Positions 6,564 to 11,355 of a stretch of DNA of 11,355 nucleotides are shown here, one piece after another. Below the pieces are notes generated by a model. The model did not search any database. It was not told where the DNA came from and was given only the letters and a program-made list of their open reading frames with translations. The DNA comes from Verrucomicrobiota bacterium. GTDB taxonomy: Bacteria; Verrucomicrobiota; Verrucomicrobiia; Limisphaerales; UBA1100. The DNA is taken from positions 1 through 11,355 of the forward strand of contig JAPKEI010000060.1 in NCBI GenBank assembly GCA_028872685.1, given 5' to 3'. The translations under genes were made by a program, and so were the position numbers. Each line of letters opens with the position of its first letter. Position 1 is the stretch's first letter.

Positions 6564-8023
6564 CAGCCAATTTCCGGTCGCTTAGTATGCCAATCGGTTG
6601 CCTGTTCGTAAGCGTGGGCGGCGCGGAGTAAATCGGGTTCACCGAAGGGTTTGCCGAGGAGTTGCAATCCCAATGGCAAACCGCTTACGGAAAAACCACA
6701 GGGAATGCTAATGCCGCAGAGGCCGGCGAGGTTGCAGGAGATGGTGAAGATGTCGGATAGATACATTTGCAAGGGGTCGTCCACCTTTTCGCCGATTTTG
6801 AATGCGGGAGTGGGGGTGGTGGGGCTAGCGATGAGGTCGACTTCTTTGAAAGCGTTGAGGAAATCTTGACGAATAAGGGTGCGCACTTTTTGAGCACGCA
6901 AATAATAGGCGTCGTAATAGCCGCTGCTCAAAACGTATGTGCCGAGGATGATGCGGCGTTTGACCTCCTCGCCGAAACCAGCACCTCGAGTGGCACGATT
7001 CATTTTCTCGGGGCTCGCACCATCCACACGCGCGCCGTAGCGGACCCCTTCGAATCGAGCGAGGTTCGCCGAGGCCTCAGCAGTGGCGATGATGTAATAA
7101 GTCGCGATGGCGTATTGGGTGTGCGGAAGGGAAATTTCTTTTACTTCCGCGCCTTGTTTTTCCAGTTCGGCGACGGCGGCTTCGGTGGCGGATTTGACTT
7201 CGGGGTCAATGCCGTCGACTTGGTATTCCTTAGGTAAACCGATTTTCAGGCCCTTGACATCGCCGGTGAGCGCGGCGATGTAATCCGGCACCGGCTCAGG
7301 GACGTTGGTGGAGTCGCGTTTATCCTCGCCGGCAATCACGCCGAGCATCGTGGCGGCATCCCGAACATCTTTGGTAAGTGGGCCAACTTGATCCAGTGAA
7401 GACGCAAATGCCACGAGGCCATAGCGGCTCACGCGACCGTATGTGGGCTTGAGGCCAACACATCCGCAGAGTGCGGCGGGTTGGCGAATGGAGCCTCCGG
7501 TGTCGCTGCCGAGCGAGGCGATACATTCATCAGCAGCGACAGCCACGGCGCTGCCGCCACTGGAGCCGCCGGGGATGCAGTCGGAATCCCACGGATTGCG
7601 CGCGGGGCCGAATGCGGAATTTTCCGTGGAGCTGCCCATCGCAAACTCATCCATATTTACGCGGCCAAAAACAACCGCGCCGGCTTCGCGCAGTTTTTCG
7701 GTGACGGTGGCATCGTAAGGGCTATTGAAGTCGCCGAGAATTTTACTGGCGCAATTGAGCGGATGACCGTTCACGGCGATGACGTCTTTCATCGCAATGG
7801 GCACACCGAGTAGCGGCTTGGATTTTCCGCCCGTGCGCGCAGCATCGGCGGCATCAGCTTGGGCAAGCGCGTCTTCGGGATCGTGGCTGAGGAAGGCGTT
7901 GAGTTGGCCGTCCACGGCGTCGATGCGGTCAAGGCAGGATTGGGTGGCCTCGCGCGAGGACAATTCGCCTTGAGCCAGCTTGTCGGTCAGCTGCGAAATC
8001 GTGAGCGTATGCGGCATAGTCAC
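6563..8023 (-). CDS. gatA: Asp-tRNA(Asn)/Glu-tRNA(Gln) amidotransferase subunit A (glutaminase)
   Basis: GatA is an amidase-signature enzyme that releases ammonia from glutamine and channels it to GatB. The 486-residue protein keeps the Ser-cisSer-Lys triad: K79 (GVPIAMKDV), S154 (PGGSSGGS) and nucleophile S178 (GSDTGGSIRQPA). This numbering agrees with GatA family positions. The C-terminal region with SCNLAGLCGISIPCG and LQLLGKPFGE is typical. The frame can start at GTG 8023, which overlaps the gatC stop as GTGA, or at ATG 8017, two bases after it and two residues shorter. The overlap favours GTG slightly, but the choice is open. It sits between gatC and gatB in the standard gatCAB order. 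Confidence 0.97.
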   Translation of the reverse strand: MTMPHTLTISQLTDKLAQGELSSREATQSCLDRIDAVDGQLNAFLSHDPEDALAQADAADAARTGGKSKPLLGVPIAMKDVIAVNGHPLNCASKILGDFNSPYDATVTEKLREAGAVVFGRVNMDEFAMGSSTENSAFGPARNPWDSDCIPGGSSGGSAVAVAADECIASLGSDTGGSIRQPAALCGCVGLKPTYGRVSRYGLVAFASSLDQVGPLTKDVRDAATMLGVIAGEDKRDSTNVPEPVPDYIAALTGDVKGLKIGLPKEYQVDGIDPEVKSATEAAVAELEKQGAEVKEISLPHTQYAIATYYIIATAEASANLARFEGVRYGARVDGASPEKMNRATRGAGFGEEVKRRIILGTYVLSSGYYDAYYLRAQKVRTLIRQDFLNAFKEVDLIASPTTPTPAFKIGEKVDDPLQMYLSDIFTISCNLAGLCGISIPCGFSVSGLPLGLQLLGKPFGEPDLLRAAHAYEQATDWHTKRPEIG

Positions 8024-8298
8024 TCGACGATTTTGGGCACGATGAAAAGTCCGTTGCTGGTCTTCGGCGCGTTGCGCATCGCGGCTTCATGGGAAAGGGA
8101 TTCGCGCGGCTCATCTTCGCGCAGCACATTGGTGAGCGGCACGGCGTGGGCGGTGGGCTCAACGCCTTCGACGTCCAATTCGTTAAGCTTGTCGACGTAC
8201 TTGAGAATGTCGCCCAACTGTGATCCGAGACGCCCTTCCTCCTCGGCGCTAAGCTCGATGCGGGCCAGCTTCACGGCGTGCTGGAGATCCTCACGCAT
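8020..8298 (-). CDS. gatC: Asp-tRNA(Asn)/Glu-tRNA(Gln) amidotransferase subunit C
   Basis: GatC is the small belt subunit that wraps and stabilises GatA and GatB. The 92 residues are the usual size. The N-terminal helices VKLARIELSAEEEGRLGSQL and ILKYVDKLNELDVEGVEP are characteristic, as are LREDEP and the ending SNGLFIVPKIVE. The start at 8298 is four bases after the ptsH stop, so it is probably read from the same message. The upstream ptsH end has a GGGGAAG stretch 9 nt before the ATG that may serve as a ribosome binding site. Confidence 0.95.
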   Translation of the reverse strand: MREDLQHAVKLARIELSAEEEGRLGSQLGDILKYVDKLNELDVEGVEPTAHAVPLTNVLREDEPRESLSHEAAMRNAPKTSNGLFIVPKIVE

Positions 8299-8302
8299 CT
8301 GT

Positions 8303-8593
8303 TTAGGCTTCCCCGAATTTTCCTTCGATCAAGGACTGGATGGCATCAGCGGCGTCTGTCGCATCGTCGCCGTTGGTTTCGATCACCAAACACGTGCCCT
8401 TGGCGGCGGCCAACGTCATCAAGCCCATAATGCTTTTGCCGTTCACGCTGTCGCCGTCTTTCGTGACAGTGATATCTGCCTCAAATTTATTGGCCATTTT
8501 CACGAAAGCGGCTGCGGGACGCGCGTGCAATCCGGATTGATTACAAACAATCAATTCCCGGATGACAGCTTCATTATGGCCATTTGTTTCCAT
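8303..8593 (-). CDS. ptsH: HPr-family phosphocarrier protein
   Basis: HPr is a small cytoplasmic phosphocarrier. In a sugar PTS it takes phosphate on a His from enzyme I; HprK phosphorylates a regulatory Ser. This 96-residue copy has both sites: H23 in SGLHARPAAAF (B. subtilis His15) and S54 in VNGKSIMGLM (Ser46). It carries about eight extra N-terminal residues (METNGHNE) compared with typical HPr, and no later Met offers a shorter start. It lies 51 bp after hprK, its modifying enzyme, and 4 bp before gatC. No enzyme I or PTS permease gene is nearby, so a regulatory and not a transport role is plausible. No clear Shine-Dalgarno precedes it. Confidence 0.93.
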   Translation of the reverse strand: METNGHNEAVIRELIVCNQSGLHARPAAAFVKMANKFEADITVTKDGDSVNGKSIMGLMTLAAAKGTCLVIETNGDDATDAADAIQSLIEGKFGEA

Positions 8594-8644
8594 AGGTGAT
8601 AGGCGGCGGCGATTTTCGAGGATGACTGCAGTTTTGGCGAGAAA

Positions 8645-9592
8645 TTATTCCGCTTGATCCGGATTCATCTGAGTAATTAAGCGCTTATTCAGCTCTTCGG
8701 CGGCATTATGGCCGGTGCTCTTGAGCTTGCCCTGGAACGCCGCCACCTCCACGAGCCTTGCAATATCGCGCCCGGGCCGCACGGGAATGGTGATATGCGG
8801 GATACGCACACCGAGCACTTCGGTAGTTTTTTCCTCCATCCCGAGGCGATCAATTTCCTCCACTTCATCCCAATCCTGTAGGAAAACCACGAGGTCCAGT
8901 TGTTTTTCCCGGCGGATGCTTTTCACGCCAAACATCATTCCAACATCAATGATGCCGATGCCGCGCACTTCCATATGATTGCGAGTGATGCTAGCGCTAG
9001 TGCCAATGACCTCGCGACCATCGAGCAGTTTTACTTTAGTGACATCATCGGCAACGAGGCTATAGCCGCGCTCGACGAGTGCCAGCACACATTCGCTTTT
9101 ACCAATGCCGCTGTCGCCTTTTATAATGACGCCCACGCCGAGAATATCCACCATGCTACCCTGTTCCTGTCCGCGCGGCGCAAAGAGATCTTCCAACGCA
9201 AGCGTGGCGCGGTTGATAAATTTCATCGTGATGAGCGGGCAACGAAATACAGGGATGCCTTCCTTCTCAGCGATTTCCAGCAATGCGGCATCCGGCTTGA
9301 GGTTGCGCGAGTAGACGATGCACGGAATACGATGACTGCAAATTTCCGCGTAGCGTTCCGAGCGCACTTCCGGGGCGAGCGATTTGAGATACGTCACCTC
9401 TGCCGAGCCCATCACTTGCAGGCGGTTGATGGCGAAATATTTTGTGAACCCCGCCAGCGCGAGGCCGGGGCGATTGACGGTCGGCTCTTTGATGGCACGC
9501 TTGAGGCCATCGGCGCCGGCAAGCAAACGCAAGCCCAGCGCGGAAGCGTTGTCCATGTAAAACTGCTCGACGGTTATTTTGGGCTGCGGCAT
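8645..9592 (-). CDS. hprK: HPr kinase/phosphorylase, variant active site
   Basis: HprK phosphorylates HPr on its regulatory serine with ATP or pyrophosphate and can remove that phosphate. The 315-residue protein has the N-terminal domain (about 1-135) and the C-terminal kinase domain. The latter has P-loop GDSGIGKSE (159-167), ADD with D182 and D183, the signature MEVRGIGIIDV (207-217) and IPVRPGRDIARLVEVAA (269-285). The residue aligned with the conserved active-site His (H138 in B. subtilis, in IHGVLVD) is Q144 here (EQGSMVD, codon CAG), so full kinase/phosphorylase activity is not assured. The ATG at 9592, one base after the lptB stop, is chosen because MPQPKITVEQFY fits the family. An upstream GTG-type extension would lie within lptB. 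It neighbours its likely substrate gene ptsH. Confidence 0.93.
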   Translation of the reverse strand: MPQPKITVEQFYMDNASALGLRLLAGADGLKRAIKEPTVNRPGLALAGFTKYFAINRLQVMGSAEVTYLKSLAPEVRSERYAEICSHRIPCIVYSRNLKPDAALLEIAEKEGIPVFRCPLITMKFINRATLALEDLFAPRGQEQGSMVDILGVGVIIKGDSGIGKSECVLALVERGYSLVADDVTKVKLLDGREVIGTSASITRNHMEVRGIGIIDVGMMFGVKSIRREKQLDLVVFLQDWDEVEEIDRLGMEEKTTEVLGVRIPHITIPVRPGRDIARLVEVAAFQGKLKSTGHNAAEELNKRLITQMNPDQAE

Positions 9593-9593
9593 T

Positions 9594-10316
9594 TCAAATA
9601 TTGAATTCAGGACCGAGATAAATATCGCGCGCTTGGGAGTCGTTGACAAGGAATTCCGCATCGCCCTCCAACAACACTCGACCTTGATGGATGAGATACG
9701 CGCGGTCCACCAGCTTTAAGGTCTCACGCACATTGTGGTCCGTGATGAGAATCCCAAGGTCGCGTTCACGCAGTCGGCGCACGATTTTTTGCACTTCATA
9801 AACCGCAATAGGATCGATCCCAGCGAAGGGCTCATCAAGCAGCAGCAACTGCGGGCTCGTCACCAGCGCGCGTGTGATTTCCAGCCGGCGCTTTTCGCCG
9901 CCGCTCAATTGATACGCCTTGCTGTGGGCGAGGGCCGTGAGGTCGAGTTCATCGAGCAAGCTCTGTAAACGTACTCGGCGCTCCACCAACCCCACCTCGC
10001 ACGTCTCGAGAATCGCGAGGATGTTTTCCTCCACCGTGAGCTTGCGAAAAACTGAAGGTTCCTGCGTAAGATAACCGATGCCCGCGCGCGCGCGTTTGTG
10101 CATCGGCAGATGGGAAATTTCATCCTCCAAAAACAACACGCCGCCCTCATCCGGCCGCACGAGCCCCACCACCATATTAAACGTCGTGGTTTTTCCCGCG
10201 CCATTCGGGCCGAGTAAGCCGACAATTTCCCCCGGCTGCACATTAATGGAGACACCATCCACCACCCGCCGCTGGCCGTATTCCTTGGCCAGATTTTCCG
10301 TCTCCAGTAAACTCAT
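9594..10316 (-). CDS. lptB: LPS export ABC transporter ATP-binding protein
   Basis: LptB is the cytoplasmic ATPase of the LptB2FG complex that extracts lipopolysaccharide from the inner membrane and drives it toward LptC and LptA. The 240 residues hold Walker A GPNGAGKTT (36-44), Q-loop Q85, signature LSGGE (137-141), Walker B LLLLDEP (157-163) with E162, and switch H194. F90 and R91 (SVFRKL) match residues that contact LptF/LptG in E. coli LptB, which supports LptB over another ABC ATPase. Its ATG overlaps the lptA stop by four bases (ATGA). The membrane partners LptF and LptG are not in the window. Confidence 0.96.
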   Translation of the reverse strand: MSLLETENLAKEYGQRRVVDGVSINVQPGEIVGLLGPNGAGKTTTFNMVVGLVRPDEGGVLFLEDEISHLPMHKRARAGIGYLTQEPSVFRKLTVEENILAILETCEVGLVERRVRLQSLLDELDLTALAHSKAYQLSGGEKRRLEITRALVTSPQLLLLDEPFAGIDPIAVYEVQKIVRRLRERDLGILITDHNVRETLKLVDRAYLIHQGRVLLEGDAEFLVNDSQARDIYLGPEFNI

Positions 10317-10984
10317 TTTTTGGGCGGACCCAATCGACGCACCGGCGGTTCGGGAGCAACTTCTTTGGGGGCAGGCGGAACGGGAGCGGAGCGGCCCTGG
10401 TTCGCTTCCTCGTTTTGTTTCGCCCCGAGATTCCCCGTCAACCGATCATAAATAATCACCGGCGCGGAAAGCTCCCCTCCCTTTTGATCAATAATCTTCG
10501 GAAGTGGATTGCCCAGTTTCGATGTCAACACCACTTGCTCGGTGAGTTGGGTGTAGACCGCTCTGTCACCAATAGCGCGGCTTTTATTCTCCAGATTGAT
10601 GATCACTACATTACCCTCCGCAATCAACATCTTCACATTTCCCCCCATTCCTACCATTGGGCCAGGCGGTACATTCACGAGCCCCTTCGGCGGTGGTTTT
10701 TCCGTCCGCTTGGGAGTCGGCTTGTCGGCTTTGTCCATGAAAACTACCGTCAACTTATCGCAACTTAAATCCATGGTGCTGTCAATTACCCGGACGCTGC
10801 CCTCGTAAATTGCCAATCGTTTCTTGAGATTGTAATTAAAAGAATCGGAAGTGCTTTTCATCCCCTCCTGCACAACCTTCACTTTGCCCGCTGGGTTTGC
10901 CTTCGGTTTCACCGGCGCTTCAGCCGCTACTGCGAGCAATGCCAGCGCAAGGCTGCAGCCGGCTATTTGTTTTACATTATTCAT
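10313..10984 (-). CDS. lptA: LptA/OstA-like periplasmic LPS transport protein with Pro-rich insert
   Basis: LptA forms the periplasmic bridge that carries lipopolysaccharide from LptC to the outer-membrane LptD. The 223-residue protein starts with a signal peptide (MNNVKQIAGCSLALALLAVA) with likely cleavage near residues 21-23. The Cys10 in IAGC precedes the hydrophobic core, so it is not a lipobox. Two OstA-type beta segments are visible: YNLKKRLAIYEGSVRVID (51-68) and LIAEGNVVIINLENKSRAIG (120-139), the latter followed by DRAVYTQLTEQVVLTS. They are separated by a Lys/Pro/Gly-rich insert (84-117), and the C-terminal tail from about 195 is also Pro-rich; both make it longer than E. coli LptA (185 residues). 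It overlaps the upstream LptC-like gene by 8 bp and lptB by 4 bp, which supports the assignment. Confidence 0.8.
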   Translation of the reverse strand: MNNVKQIAGCSLALALLAVAAEAPVKPKANPAGKVKVVQEGMKSTSDSFNYNLKKRLAIYEGSVRVIDSTMDLSCDKLTVVFMDKADKPTPKRTEKPPPKGLVNVPPGPMVGMGGNVKMLIAEGNVVIINLENKSRAIGDRAVYTQLTEQVVLTSKLGNPLPKIIDQKGGELSAPVIIYDRLTGNLGAKQNEEANQGRSAPVPPAPKEVAPEPPVRRLGPPKK

Positions 10985-11355
10985 CTACAGAAAACCCTTC
11001 CCTTGTCACTGTCCTCACATTATTGGAAATCGTCAAGGTCGATTCCCGTTGGCGCCATTCAAAACCACGCCCACTCAGGGACGCATCGCCATCCGCTCGG
11101 CGGAGAGTCATCGGCCCGTCCGAGGAGGCAACGTGGGTGCGGAAACTGAATAAACACTCTGGCGCTTCGATAATCAAGTCCACATTTCGTGATGCGCCGT
11201 CATATTGGTAGGTTTCCAGGCGCATCCCGGTGATGAGCATCAGCCCGCCTTCCACCTGCACCGCGGTGTCGCCGGTGAGTAAGGATTTAATGCGACCGGT
11301 GGCGCGGTCGTATTCGGGGTATTTGATTCGCTTTTGCCCGCCCTGTTCAGGCATC
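10977..11355 (-). CDS. lptC: LptC-like LPS export protein, C-terminal part
   Basis: The last 126 or so codons of a gene that enters from the right edge. The Met encoded at 11354 is probably internal. The fragment has the beta-rich pattern of the LptC/YrbK domain: YPEYDRATGRIKSLLTGDTA, then ITGMRLETYQYDG, then VDLIIEAPECLF and a closing GRGFEWRQRESTLTISNNVRTV. The last block, with its ordering of features before LptA and LptB, is typical of LptC, which hands LPS from LptB2FG to LptA at the periplasmic face of the inner membrane. The identification rests partly on operon position. The N-terminal membrane anchor would lie outside the window. Confidence 0.7.
   Translation of the reverse strand, partial: MPEQGGQKRIKYPEYDRATGRIKSLLTGDTAVQVEGGLMLITGMRLETYQYDGASRNVDLIIEAPECLFSFRTHVASSDGPMTLRRADGDASLSGRGFEWRQRESTLTISNNVRTVTREGFSVDE

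Noticed and set aside
10083..10094. CG dinucleotide run within lptB
   Set aside because: It simply encodes the Arg/Ala stretch KRARAG, and at twelve bases it is unremarkable in this GC-rich coding sequence.

Overview
The window looks like chromosomal DNA of a Gram-negative bacterium. Three features show this: an LPS-export module (LptC/LptA/LptB), the muropeptide ligase Mpl with its meso-diaminopimelate-type motifs, and several exported proteins. The mix of HprK, a Ser/His-type HPr, GatCAB and an HTH-tagged metallo-hydrolase, together with frequent starts lacking a Shine-Dalgarno sequence, suggests the Verrucomicrobiota/PVC group. That placement is inferred from protein character and not from a marker gene. 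Coding density is high, almost all genes are intact, and there are no rRNA, tRNA, CRISPR, phage or insertion-sequence genes.

Layout. Positions 1-125 (minus) hold the start of a secreted protein that runs off the left edge. Positions 220-1745 (minus) hold ilvN and ilvC for branched-chain amino-acid synthesis, with a good promoter candidate at 1771-1799. Positions 1821-2639 (minus) encode an HTH/metallo-beta-lactamase fusion. Positions 2704-3705 carry the only plus-strand gene, an exported TPR protein that converges on and overlaps mpl by 11 bp. Positions 3695-5071 (minus) are mpl. A 61-bp inverted-repeat element at 5078-5138 fills most of the gap to gatB. From 5139 to the right edge (all minus) lies a tightly packed string in transcription order lptC, lptA, lptB, hprK, ptsH, gatC, gatA, gatB, with overlaps or gaps of a few bases except 51 bp between hprK and ptsH. 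It probably behaves as one operon, perhaps continuing into mpl.

How the genes fit together. The right-hand operon combines outer-membrane lipopolysaccharide export (Lpt), a nutrient-sensing kinase and its target (HprK/HPr), and the amidotransferase that makes Gln-tRNA(Gln) and/or Asn-tRNA(Asn). Mpl recycles cell-wall tripeptide. The left side supplies valine, isoleucine and leucine precursors. No PTS enzyme I and no acetohydroxyacid synthase catalytic subunit lie in the window.

No clearly new multi-gene system is visible. The points most worth checking are the glutamine at the usual active-site histidine position of HprK, the HTH-metallo-hydrolase fusion, the inverted-repeat element between gatB and mpl, and the joint lpt-hprK-ptsH-gatCAB locus.
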